Assembly (NCBI GenBank): GCA_030446745.1
Contig: JAUJMS010000013.1
Span: 10,427 to 70,584, forward strand
Length of the DNA stretch: 60,158 nt
Origin: Egibacteraceae bacterium
GTDB lineage: Bacteria; Actinomycetota; Nitriliruptoria; Euzebyales; Egibacteraceae
Reading direction: 5' to 3'
Position numbers and translations under genes: made by a program. The notes below the pieces were generated by a model that searched no databases, had not been told where the DNA came from, and worked only from the letters and a program-made list of their open reading frames with translations. Below are positions 17,665-25,970 of this stretch, piece after piece. Position 1 is the first letter of the stretch, and each line of letters starts with the position of its first letter.

Positions 17665-19164
17665 TCAGCCCTGCAGGGCCTCCAGCAGCTCAGCGGCTGT
17701 GTCGCAGCGGTCGATGAGCGCGGCGGTGGTCAGCGCGCCGCCGCGGGACGGGTCCATCATGGGCACGCGCTGGAGCGTCTCGCCCCCCACGTCGAAGATG
17801 ATCGAGTCCCACCCGGCGGCGGTCACCGAGTCGCGGTACTTCTGCAGGCAGCGCCCCCGGAAGTACGCCCGCGTGTCGGTCGGCGGCGCGGTCATCGCGG
17901 CGCGCACCTCCGCCTCGCGGACGAGGGTCTCGAAGCGGCCGGCGGCGACGAGCCGGTTGTACAGCCCCTTGTCGCCGCGCACGTCGTGGTACTGCACGTC
18001 GATGAGCTTGAGCTTGCTGTCGTCCCAGCCAAGGCCGTCGCGGTCGACGTAGCGCCGCAGCAGCAGGTACTTCGTGACCCAGTCCGCGACGCCGTCGAGC
18101 GTCAACGGGTCGTCTTCCAGCGCGGTCAGGACCCGCTCCCACAACGCCAGCACGTCGGTCGCCCAGTCCGGGCCGCCACGCTCCTCGCGGTACTTCTTCG
18201 CGTGGTCGAGGTAGTGCCACTGCAGCTGGACCGGCGTGATGGTGCGGCCGTCCTTGCACTCCAGCGGCACGGCGCAGGTCAGGTCGTGGGACACCCGGTG
18301 AAGCGCGGTGACGGGCGCCGACAGCGCCGGCGGGTCGGGCAGGAAGCCGTCCTCGACCATGGACAGCACCAGGGCGGTGGCGCCGAGCTTGAGGTAGGTG
18401 CACAGCTCGCTCATGTTCGCGTCACCGACGATGACGTGAAGCCTGCGGAAACGCTCGGGGTCGGCGTGCGGCTCGTCGCGGGTGTTGACGATCGGCCGCT
18501 TCAGGGTCGTCTCCAGCCCTACCTCGACCTCGAAGAAGTCGGCGCGCTGGGACACCTGGTAGCTGACGTCGTCCAGGCCGAACTCGTTGCCGACCCGGCC
18601 GGCGCCCACCATGATCTGGCGCGAGACGAAGAACGGCGTGATGTGGCGCACGATTTCGCCGAAGGGGATCGCCCGGTCCACGATGTAGTTCTCGTGCATC
18701 CCGTAGGCGGCGCCCTTGCCGTCGGTGTTGTTCTTCGTGATCAGGATGCGGGCCGGAGCGTCGGCACCGGAACCGGGCACGAGGGCGGCCGCCCGCGCCG
18801 CCGCGATCTCCAGGATCCGCTCGCCCGCCTTGTCCCACACCACCGCGTCGCGGGGATTGGAGCACTCGGGCGACGAGTACTCCGGGTGGGCGTGGTCGAC
18901 GTAGAAGCGCGCGCCGTTGGTCAGGATCGAGTTCGCCAGCCCGATGTCGTCCTCAGGCGGGGGCTCGGCCATGCCGGGTGAGGTGAACCCGCGGGCGTCG
19001 CGCAGAGGGTTCTCCTCCTCGTAGTCCCACCGCGCGCGCAGACGGCCGTCGGCGGCGTAGGCGTTGACGACGAGCGAAGACGCGAGCACCGGATTGAAGT
19101 CCGGGCGTCCGATGACCGAGATGCCGTACTCGGTCTCGGTGCCGACGATCTTCGGGATCGCCAC
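17665..19164 (-). CDS. dop: Pup deamidase/depupylase Dop
   Basis: A homolog of PafA of about 500 residues that deamidates Pup-Gln and removes Pup from substrates. The N-terminal ATP site is IVGTETEYGISVIG. Further landmarks are LTNGARFYVDHAHPEYSSPE, ITKNNTDGKGAAYGMHENYI and NTRDEPHADPERFRRLHVI, with the C-terminal NPPTDTRAYFRG-like element as APPTDTRAYFRGRCL. The frame is intact, unlike pafA. GTG at 19164 gives an N-terminus like that of relatives; GTG at 19182 is possible. The gene heads dop-pup-prcB-prcA and diverges from an ABC exporter. Confidence 0.95.
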   Translation of the reverse strand: MAIPKIVGTETEYGISVIGRPDFNPVLASSLVVNAYAADGRLRARWDYEEENPLRDARGFTSPGMAEPPPEDDIGLANSILTNGARFYVDHAHPEYSSPECSNPRDAVVWDKAGERILEIAAARAAALVPGSGADAPARILITKNNTDGKGAAYGMHENYIVDRAIPFGEIVRHITPFFVSRQIMVGAGRVGNEFGLDDVSYQVSQRADFFEVEVGLETTLKRPIVNTRDEPHADPERFRRLHVIVGDANMSELCTYLKLGATALVLSMVEDGFLPDPPALSAPVTALHRVSHDLTCAVPLECKDGRTITPVQLQWHYLDHAKKYREERGGPDWATDVLALWERVLTALEDDPLTLDGVADWVTKYLLLRRYVDRDGLGWDDSKLKLIDVQYHDVRGDKGLYNRLVAAGRFETLVREAEVRAAMTAPPTDTRAYFRGRCLQKYRDSVTAAGWDSIIFDVGGETLQRVPMMDPSRGGALTTAALIDRCDTAAELLEALQG

Positions 19165-19245
19165 GGGGTCCTCGGGGTCCACTGCTCGGCCGTCGTCGCC
19201 GATGATCGGGCAGCGGCGCGCAGGCCGGTGCTAGCGTGCCGGGCG

Positions 19246-20217
19246 ATGTCGGATCCCCTCGCGCCAGGCCCGGGCGCCGGCCATCTCGTGGCCGAACCCG
19301 CCGTCATCGAGGCGCGCGGCCTGGTGAAGCGCTTCGGCGACCTCACCGCCGTCGACGGCGTCGACTTTGCGGTCGCGCCGGGCGAGGCCTTCGGCTTTCT
19401 GGGACCCAACGGCGCGGGCAAGAGCTCGACGATGCGGATGATCGGCGCCGTGTCACCGGTGACCGCCGGCCACCTGCGCGTGCTCGGCCGCGACCCCGCC
19501 ACCGAGGGCGACGTCATCCGCGCACGTCTTGGTGTCGTGCCGCAGGAGGACACCCTCGACACGGAGCTGACCGTCGAGGAGAACCTGCTGATCTACGGCC
19601 GGTACTTCGACCTGCCGCGCGCGGTCATCCGCGAGCGCACGGACGAGCTGCTCGCTTTCGTGCAGCTGACCGACCGCCGGCGCAGCCGCGTGGAGCCGCT
19701 GTCGGGGGGGATGAAGCGCAGGCTGACGATCGCGCGGTCGCTGATCAACCAGCCCGAGCTGCTGTTGCTCGACGAGCCGACGACCGGCCTCGACCCGCAG
19801 GCCCGCCACCTCGTGTGGGACCGGCTGTACCGGCTCAAACAGCGCGGCGTGACCCTCGTCGTGACGACCCACTACATGGACGAGGCCGAGCAGCTGTGCG
19901 ACCGGCTGGTGGTGATGGACCAGGCGCGCATCGTCGCGGAGGGCTCGCCGCGCGAGCTCATCGCCGCGCACGTCAGCCGTGAGGTGCTCGAGCTGCGGTT
20001 CTCGCCCGACGAGCAGCAGGAGGCGGTCGCGCGCCTCGACGGGCTCGCGAAGCGGGTGGAGCCGCTGCCCGACCGCGTGCTCGTCTACACCGACGACGCC
20101 GACCGCGCCGCCGCTGAGGTCACCGAGCGGGGACTGCTGCCGACCAGCGTCGTCGTGCGCCGCGCCACGCTCGAAGACGTGTTCCTGCGGCTGACCGGCC
20201 GCAGCCTCGTCGAGTGA
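19246..20217 (+). CDS. ABC transporter ATP-binding protein (ABC-2 exporter type)
   Basis: A 323-residue ATPase with Walker A GPNGAGKSS, Q-loop VPQEDTLD, signature LSGGMKRRLTIARSL, Walker B LLLLDEPTTGLD and the H-loop in VTTHYMDEAEQL. The DrrA-like C-terminal extension (about 100 residues) ends in VVVRRATLEDVFLRLTGRSL. It would power the two ABC-2 permeases that follow within 11 bp. The substrate is unknown; relatives export drugs, lipids or polysaccharides. ATG at 19246; a GTG six codons upstream is possible. Confidence 0.92.
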   Translation: MSDPLAPGPGAGHLVAEPAVIEARGLVKRFGDLTAVDGVDFAVAPGEAFGFLGPNGAGKSSTMRMIGAVSPVTAGHLRVLGRDPATEGDVIRARLGVVPQEDTLDTELTVEENLLIYGRYFDLPRAVIRERTDELLAFVQLTDRRRSRVEPLSGGMKRRLTIARSLINQPELLLLDEPTTGLDPQARHLVWDRLYRLKQRGVTLVVTTHYMDEAEQLCDRLVVMDQARIVAEGSPRELIAAHVSREVLELRFSPDEQQEAVARLDGLAKRVEPLPDRVLVYTDDADRAAAEVTERGLLPTSVVVRRATLEDVFLRLTGRSLVE

Positions 20218-20227
20218 GCCCGCGCTG

Positions 20228-21004
20228 ATGGTCGCCCCCGCGTTGCGCGTCATGGAGGTGCACGCCCGCGGCTACCGGCGGACGTGGCGCAGCAACGTCG
20301 TGACGACGTTTCTCAACCCGGTGCTGTTCCTGCTCGCCATGGGCATGGGCCTCGGCACGCTCGTCGACCGCGGCGGCGGGCCGGCCGCGCTGGCTGGAGG
20401 CGACTACCTGGCGTTCCTCGCGCCGGGGCTGCTCGCGGCGACGGCGATGCAGACGGCGGCCGGCGACGCGTCGTTCCCGGTGATGGCCGGGATGAAGTGG
20501 ATGAAGACCTACCACGCGGCGCTCGCGACGCCGGTCAGCGCCCGCGACCTCGCCCATGGACTGCTCGCCTGGACGACGGTGCGCCTGCTGATGACGACCG
20601 CCGTGTTCACCATCGTCATGGCGATCTTCGGGGCGCTGTCGCTGCCGCGAGGGCTCCTGGCGATCCTGCCGGCGACGCTGACGGGGATGGCGTTCGCCGC
20701 GCCGATCGCGGCGTACGCATCGGGCCTGGAGAACGACTACGGGCTGAGCTCGATGTTCCGCTTCGTCATCGTCCCGCTGTTTCTGTTCTCCGGGACCTTC
20801 TTCCCGATCGGCCAGCTCCCCGACTGGATCGAGCCGCTCGCCTACCTCACGCCGTCCTGGCACGGCGTGGAACTGACCCGCGCGACCGCGCTCGGCACGG
20901 CGCCAGCGTGGCCGGCCGCCGTCCACGTCGCCTACCTCGTCCTGTGGCTGGCCGTCGGCACCGTCGCCGTGGGCCGTGGCTTCTCCCGGCGGCTCGTGCG
21001 ATGA
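20228..21004 (+). CDS. ABC-2 type transporter permease, first subunit
   Basis: A 258-residue integral membrane protein with about six hydrophobic segments, opening VMEVHARGYRRTWRSNVVTT. It includes the conserved ABC-2 element PLFLFSGTFFPIGQLPDWIE near residue 180-200. It lies 10 bp after the ATPase, and its stop overlaps the next start as ATGA, so the two permeases are translationally coupled and probably form a heterodimeric channel. Confidence 0.9.
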   Translation: MVAPALRVMEVHARGYRRTWRSNVVTTFLNPVLFLLAMGMGLGTLVDRGGGPAALAGGDYLAFLAPGLLAATAMQTAAGDASFPVMAGMKWMKTYHAALATPVSARDLAHGLLAWTTVRLLMTTAVFTIVMAIFGALSLPRGLLAILPATLTGMAFAAPIAAYASGLENDYGLSSMFRFVIVPLFLFSGTFFPIGQLPDWIEPLAYLTPSWHGVELTRATALGTAPAWPAAVHVAYLVLWLAVGTVAVGRGFSRRLVR

Positions 21005-21816
21005 CCGGGGCGACCGTTGCGGCACGGCGAGTGCTGCCACCGGCGCTGACCGCCCGCCGGCGCGCGCGCTACCTGCTCGAGCGCAACGTGCTCGTGTACC
21101 GCCGGTCGTGGGTCATCGTGGTGTCCGGCTTCTTCGAGCCGCTGTTCTACCTGTTCGGCGTGGGCGTGGGCATCGGGCGTCTCGTCGGCGACGTGACCGG
21201 CCCGGGCGGCCAGCCCGTCGCCTACGCCGCGTACGTCGCGCCGGCGCTGCTCGCCGCGTCGGCGATGAACGGCGCGGTGTACGAGTCAACCCTGAACATC
21301 TTCTTCAAGCTGCGCTACGCCAAGGTCTACGACGCGATCCTCGCCACACCCGTCGGCCCGCGCGACATCGCGGTCGGCGAAATCGTGTGGTGCCAGCTGC
21401 GCGGGTTGCTCTACGCCACCGGCTTCCTCGCCGTGATGGTGGCACTGGGCCTGGTGCCGTCGCCGCTGGGGGTGCTCGCACTGCCCGGGGCGGTGCTCAT
21501 CGGCTTTGCGTTCGGCGGGGTCGGCATGGCGGCGACGACGTGGATGCGCTCGTGGCAGGACTTCGACCTCGTCCAGCTGGTCACGCTGCCGTTGTTTCTG
21601 TTCTCGGCGACGTTCTTCCCGCTCGAGGTCTACCCCGCCGCGCTGCGCCCGTTCGTCCAGCTGTCGCCGCTGTACCACGGCGTGGCCATGCTGCGCTCAC
21701 TCACGCTGGGCACCGTCGACGCCGCGCTGCTCGGCCACGTCGCCTTCCTCGTCGCGATGGCCGTCGTCGGCGGCGTCGTCGCCGGCCGCCGCGTCGAGCA
21801 TCTCTTGCGCACCTGA
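21001..21816 (+). CDS. ABC-2 type transporter permease, second subunit
   Basis: A 271-residue ABC-2 permease homologous to the preceding one, with about six membrane segments and the motif PLFLFSATFFPLEVYPAALR. The N-terminus LLERNVLVYRRSWVIVVSGF is typical of the family. It is the last gene of the three-gene exporter; after it begins a stretch of gene remnants. Confidence 0.9.
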   Translation: MTGATVAARRVLPPALTARRRARYLLERNVLVYRRSWVIVVSGFFEPLFYLFGVGVGIGRLVGDVTGPGGQPVAYAAYVAPALLAASAMNGAVYESTLNIFFKLRYAKVYDAILATPVGPRDIAVGEIVWCQLRGLLYATGFLAVMVALGLVPSPLGVLALPGAVLIGFAFGGVGMAATTWMRSWQDFDLVQLVTLPLFLFSATFFPLEVYPAALRPFVQLSPLYHGVAMLRSLTLGTVDAALLGHVAFLVAMAVVGGVVAGRRVEHLLRT

Positions 21817-21953
21817 GTCCGGTGACCGGGCACCACGGCGGCGGTGTGATTTTGGTGGACGGTCCCCGAGGGATCCGCCGTCCGCGCGCCGCGGGCGGAT
21901 CCGTCCCGGCCGCCGCCACCGCGGCGCCACGCGTCGCCGAGCCGCCGGCCCAG

Positions 21954-22122
21954 GACTGGGCGCGCTACGTGACCCGTTCGCCGGCACCTTCGCGCCCGGC
22001 TTCGTTGTGCCGGGGGCCGTGGCACCGTTCGGCATGGTCCAGGCAGCCCGACACGCAAGGCGGCACCAGCCCGTTTGCCTACACCGGCTACCTCTACAGC
22101 GACGCAACGATCCGCGGCTTCT
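21954..22122 (+). pseudogene. GH92 glycosidase N-terminal fragment, frameshifted
   Basis: In changing frames this segment spells the N-terminal signature of GH92 alpha-1,2-mannosidase-like enzymes: DWARY, then DPFAGTFAPGFVVPGAVAPF and GMVQ, then SRQPDTQGG, then YTGYLYSDATIRGFS. At least two frame changes are needed (near 21970 and near 22040). It breaks off right after IRGFS, where normal family members continue with LTHLSG. The join to YD-repeat sequence is abrupt, at about 22122. Confidence 0.65.
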
Positions 22123-22515
22123 CGACTACGACAAGGCGTCTAACCGCACGAAGCAGACCGTGCGAACCGACGGCGGCGCCGACGAGGTCACCACCTACCT
22201 CAACAACGCTGTGAACCAGATGACGGCGGAGACGCTGGCCGGCCAGACCACGGCGCGTCCCTACACCTACGACGGCAACGGCAACCTGCTCACAGGCGCC
22301 GGCCGGGCCTACAGCTACAGCGCCGCGAACCAATCCTGCTGGATTGCCGAGGCGCCCGCCACCGCGGCCTACGACAGCCCGCCCGCAGGGGCGACCACCT
22401 ACGCCGGTGGGAACCAGTACGAACGCCTACGTGCCGGTGGCACCAACTTCACCGACACCCTGCTGGGCACCTTGTCCCTGACCCGCTTTGATGGAGACGG
22501 ATTTTTGACGGTCAT
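22123..22515 (+). pseudogene. RHS/YD-repeat protein fragment
   Basis: About 130 codons of YD-repeat sequence: DYDKASNRTKQTV, PYTYDGNGNLLTGAGRAYSY and TTYAGGNQYERLRAGG. These are typical of RHS/teneurin-like shell proteins, including the region just before a variable toxin tip. There is no start, no signal and no shell, so it is a fragment. It lies between two pieces that both look like GH92, suggesting insertion or recombination within a former glycosidase gene. Confidence 0.65.
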
Positions 22516-22518
22516 GTT

Positions 22519-22722
22519 GTGAGCGTTGCTGCGGCCTACCCGGCCACCTGGGACCCAAGCAGCGACGAGGGCTGGAAGGAAGGCAACGGCTGGCAGTACC
22601 TGTGGCTCGTCCCCCACGACGTCGCCGGGTTGGCTGACGCCATCGGCGGCACGGCCGCGACGCGGGAGCACGACGTCGCCGGGTTGGCTGACGCCATCGG
22701 CGGCACGGCCGCGACGCGGGAG
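22519..22722 (+). pseudogene. GH92 glycosidase internal fragment with tandem duplication
   Basis: Reads AYPATWDPSSDEGWKEGNGW then QYLWLVPHDVAGLADAIGG, which matches the conserved EGNxWQYxWxVPHD region of GH92 enzymes, normally several hundred residues downstream of the N-terminal signature. The end of the piece is duplicated in tandem. Similarity stops before the cNMP-binding gene. It is in frame with that gene, but a genuine fusion is unlikely because a good ATG and ribosome site follow at 22822. Confidence 0.6.
22615..22722 (+). repeat. perfect 54-bp tandem duplication
   Basis: Units at 22615-22668 and 22669-22722 are identical, each coding HDVAGLADAIGGTAATRE. The 54-bp length keeps the frame. 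An exact copy implies recent origin or an assembly artefact. Confidence 0.9.
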
Positions 22723-22821
22723 CAGGTGACGACACGCCCGGTGCTGCGGTACCGTCCGGCGCAGCGGCATGCGCCGTCGGCGGAACGGCAACCAAGGCCA
22801 CGCGGCCACGAAGGGGGATCG

Positions 22822-23250
22822 ATGCGATCCAAGACACCCACGCCCAAAGAGGAACTCCTCAAGCGGCTGACGATGTTCAAGGGCCTGGGCGCCAAGGAGC
22901 TCAGCCGCGTCGCGGTGCTCGTCGACGAGGTTCAGCTGCCGGCGGGGTCGGTGCTCATGCGGGAGGGCCGCCCGGGTCACGAGGCGTTCGTCCTCACCGA
23001 CGGCCAGGCGACGGTCTCCCTCAACGGCGACGAACTGGCCACCCTCGGACCGGGCGACCCGATCGGCGAGATGGCGCTCCTCGACCAGGCGCCCCGGTCG
23101 GCGACCGTGACCGCCGACACCGACGTCCACCTGCTCGTCCTCACCCCCCAGACGTTCGACCAGCTGCTGGCCGAACCGCCGGTCGCCAAGGCGCTCATCC
23201 GCAGCCTCGCCAGCCGGCTGCGTTCCGTCGAGGGCGCGCCCGAGTACTGA
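22822..23250 (+). CDS. cyclic nucleotide-binding domain protein, single domain
   Basis: A 142-residue protein consisting of one CRP-like cNMP-binding beta-roll: LFKGLGAKELSRVA-type opening (MFKGLGAKELSRVAVLVDEV), the turn LMREGRPGHEAFVLTDGQ and the phosphate-binding cassette GDPIGEMALLDQAPRSATVT. The canonical Arg is kept in RSATV. No DNA-binding domain follows, so it is a stand-alone sensor or modulator. The ATG at 22822 follows AAGGGGG. It sits just after the GH92 remains. Confidence 0.85.
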   Translation: MRSKTPTPKEELLKRLTMFKGLGAKELSRVAVLVDEVQLPAGSVLMREGRPGHEAFVLTDGQATVSLNGDELATLGPGDPIGEMALLDQAPRSATVTADTDVHLLVLTPQTFDQLLAEPPVAKALIRSLASRLRSVEGAPEY

Positions 23251-23289
23251 TCCGGTCGCGACGCACGCTCCGCCGGTACCGTCGGCGGC

Positions 23290-23907
23290 GTGTTGTTCGA
23301 GTCCGTGTTCGCAGCCCTCGCGCAGCGTCGCGTCCCACTATGTCGTGGCCGGCGGGGTGGCGGTGGTGCTGCACGGCATCCCAGCCTGACCGCCGATCTC
23401 GACCTCGTCGTTGACCTGGCCGAGGAGCAGGCCAGAGCCGCCGTCGAGGCGCTGACCGCGCTCGGCCTGCGGCCGCGGCTGCCCGTTGATCCTCTCGGCT
23501 TCGCCGACCCTCAGACACGTGAGCGCTGGGTGCGCGACCGTGGGCTGGTGGCATTCACGCTGCTCGACCCGGACAACCCGCTGCTTGCGGTCGACCTGCT
23601 CGCCGATCCGCCGGCGATGTTCGACGAACTGTGGCAGCGGGCGGTCCATATGCGTATCGGCGACGTCGACGTTCCCGTGGTGTCCCTCGACGACCTCGCC
23701 TCGGACCACGCCCGCGGCGGCGACCCCACCGGCGGTTGGGAAGCTCACGAGGCTGAGCAGCGACGCGCATGGCTGCAGACCTCGCCCGCACAGCGCCTCG
23801 CCTGGCTCGAGCAGGCCATCGCGTTCGCGCACCAGGCCGGGGCGCTGCCCCGCCACGATCCAGCGGACGACGCCGCATCCGAGAAACGCGATCGCGGGTC
23901 GGGCTGA
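23290..23907 (+). CDS. nucleotidyltransferase (AbiEii/DUF6036-like), locally frame-scrambled
   Basis: A 205-residue open frame with the nucleotidyltransferase landmark LTADLDLVVDLA near residues 33-44. Residues 17-31 read as nonsense (LCRGRRGGGGAARHP), but the +1 frame over the same DNA gives YVVAGGVAVVLHGIP, the missing GG motif of the family. Two opposite one-base shifts, near 23338 and 23389, would restore a normal protein. Relatives include AbiE-type toxins and minimal nucleotidyltransferases; no antitoxin partner is evident. The start is a weak GTG 40 bp after the cNMP gene. Confidence 0.65.
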   Translation: MLFESVFAALAQRRVPLCRGRRGGGGAARHPSLTADLDLVVDLAEEQARAAVEALTALGLRPRLPVDPLGFADPQTRERWVRDRGLVAFTLLDPDNPLLAVDLLADPPAMFDELWQRAVHMRIGDVDVPVVSLDDLASDHARGGDPTGGWEAHEAEQRRAWLQTSPAQRLAWLEQAIAFAHQAGALPRHDPADDAASEKRDRGSG

Positions 23908-23923
23908 GCGCCCGCGGCGGCGC

Positions 23924-25645
23924 CTACAGGTACTGGCCGGTGTTGACGCTCTCGATGGACTTGCCCGGCTCGGAGCCGTTGCCGATCAGCGTGCGGACGT
24001 AGACGATCCGCTCGCCCTTCTTGCCCGAGATCCGCGCCCAGTCGTCGGGGTTGGTGGTGTTCGGCAGGTCCTCGTTCTCCTTGAACTCATCGCGGATGGC
24101 GCGGAACAGGTCCTCCTCTTTCAGGCCCTTCTGGCCTTCGTCGAGGTAGCGCTTGATCGCCATCTTCTTCGCCCGCGCGACCACGTTCTCGATCATCGCG
24201 CCCGAGTTGAAGTCCTTGAAGTACAGCAGCTCCTTGTCGCCGTTGGCGTAAGTGACCTCCAGGAAGCGGTTCTCCTCGGCTTCCGCGTACATCCGCCGGC
24301 ACGTCTCGCCGATGAGCCACTCGACGGCGCGTTCCTCGTCGCCGTGCGCCTTGACGAGGTCGGGGTGCAGCGGCAGGCCAGCGTGGAGGTAGATCGCGAA
24401 GATCTCGCGGGCGGCGAACTCGTCGGGGCGTTCGATCTTGATCTTCACGTCGAGGCGGCCGGGGCGCAGGATCGCCGGGTCGATCATGTCCTCGCGGTTG
24501 GACGCGCCGATGACGATGACGTCCTTGAGCGTCTCCACCCCGTCGATCTCCGACAGCAGCTGCGGCACGATCGTCGTCTCGACGTCGGAGGACACCCCGG
24601 AGCCGCGGGTGCGGAAGATCGAGTCCATCTCGTCGAAGAACACGATGACCGGGAAGCCCTCGGCGACCTTCTCCCTGGCGCGCTGGAAGATCAGGCGGAT
24701 CTGGCGCTCCGTCTCGCCGACGAACTTGTTGAGCAGCTCTGGGCCTTTGATGTTGAGGAAGTAGCTGCGAGCGTCGGAGCGTCCCGCCTTCTCGGCGACC
24801 CGCTTCGCAAGGCTGTTGGCGACCGCCTTGGCGATCATCGTCTTGCCGCAACCGGGAGGCCCGTACAGCAGGATGCCCTTCGGCGGGCGCAGCTCGTGCT
24901 CGACGAACAGGTCGGCGTGGAGGAACGGCAGCTCGACGGCATCTTGGATCGCCTCGATCTGCGGCCCGAGGCCGCCGATGTCGGTGTAGGCGATGTCGGG
25001 CACCTCCTCGAGGACGAGCTCTTCGACCTCGGGGCGCTCCAGGCGCTCCAACGCCCATCCGCTGCGCACGTCGACCAGCACGGAGTCGCCGGCACGCAGC
25101 CGCTCGTCGTGCAGCGGCTGGGCGATGCGCACGACGAGCTCGTCGTCGGTGTGGCCGATGACCAGCAGCCGGTCCTCGCCGAGACGCTCCTTGACCGTCA
25201 TCACCTCGCCGGTGACCTCGAAGCGGGCGGCCTCGATGACGTTGAGCGCCTCGTTGAGCACGACCTCCTGACCACGCACCAGGGTGTCGGGGTCGACGTC
25301 GGGTCCGACGTTGACCCGCAGCTTGCGGCCCTGCGCAAAGATCTCGACCGTCTCGGCGTCGTGCGGCGCCAGGAAGATGCCGAAGCCCGACGGCGGTGAG
25401 GCAAGCTTTTCGACCTGCTGCTTGAGCGCGATGATCTGCTCGCGCGCGTCGCGCAGCGTGTCGGCGAGCTTGCCGTTCTGCGTCGCCGCCGCGGACAGCT
25501 TTGCCTTCGTCTCCAGGAGGCGCTCCTCGACGGCACGGACCCGTGACGGCGAGTCGTCCAGTCGCCGGCGCAGCAGCGTGGTCTCTTCCTCGAGGTAGGC
25601 GATCTGGGCCCGCAGCTCCTGTAGCTCGCCCTGGCGGTCAGGCAT
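23924..25645 (-). CDS. arc: proteasome-associated AAA ATPase ARC/Mpa
   Basis: A 573-residue hexameric unfoldase that feeds pupylated proteins into the 20S core. Residues 1-80 form the coiled coil that binds Pup, followed by tandem OB domains to about 230. The AAA module has Walker A GPPGCGKT (262-269), Walker [11 protein letters not shown] and the arginine-finger region [17 protein letters not shown]. It ends in GQYL, the Mpa-type C-terminal tail that opens the proteasome gate. In this window it is split from dop by about 5 kb of opposite-strand genes. ATG at 25645. Confidence 0.97.
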   Translation of the reverse strand: MPDRQGELQELRAQIAYLEEETTLLRRRLDDSPSRVRAVEERLLETKAKLSAAATQNGKLADTLRDAREQIIALKQQVEKLASPPSGFGIFLAPHDAETVEIFAQGRKLRVNVGPDVDPDTLVRGQEVVLNEALNVIEAARFEVTGEVMTVKERLGEDRLLVIGHTDDELVVRIAQPLHDERLRAGDSVLVDVRSGWALERLERPEVEELVLEEVPDIAYTDIGGLGPQIEAIQDAVELPFLHADLFVEHELRPPKGILLYGPPGCGKTMIAKAVANSLAKRVAEKAGRSDARSYFLNIKGPELLNKFVGETERQIRLIFQRAREKVAEGFPVIVFFDEMDSIFRTRGSGVSSDVETTIVPQLLSEIDGVETLKDVIVIGASNREDMIDPAILRPGRLDVKIKIERPDEFAAREIFAIYLHAGLPLHPDLVKAHGDEERAVEWLIGETCRRMYAEAEENRFLEVTYANGDKELLYFKDFNSGAMIENVVARAKKMAIKRYLDEGQKGLKEEDLFRAIRDEFKENEDLPNTTNPDDWARISGKKGERIVYVRTLIGNGSEPGKSIESVNTGQYL

Positions 25646-25720
25646 GGGAGGGCTCCTCGTCGACCGGTGCGTCCGACCGCCGAGTATAGGTTCGCCCTGG
25701 TCGCGCCGACCGCTGGCGCG

Positions 25721-25900
25721 CTACGCCGAGACGAGGTAGACACGCCGGGCGATCTCGGCCGGAACGTCGACGTCGTGGCCGTCGACGCGCGTGCGTCGTA
25801 GAGGTCGGTTCACCCCGGGTCGACAAGCCGTAGACCGTCTTGAGGTAGTCCTCCATCGCGCCGGTCGACTCCACGAAGCGGGACTGGAGGCGCGGCTGCC
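25721..25900 (-). pseudogene. possible remnant of a DtxR-like regulator in the arc upstream region
   Basis: On the minus strand, from about 25900, the DNA spells FVESTGAMEDYLKTVYGL then STRGEPTST, which resembles the first 25 residues of DtxR/MntR metal regulators. Homology then stops, and another frame gives VDGHDVDVPAEIARRVYLVS before a stop at 25721, probably the tail of a different protein. Otherwise the 325-bp gap between arc and the divergent reductase gene holds no gene and must carry both promoters. Confidence 0.35.
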
Positions 25901-25970
25901 TGGGCCGGGGACCATACTTGGGGCTCCGTGCGCGCGCCGCCCTCTCGGCGCCAGCCTCGAAAGGTCCGTC

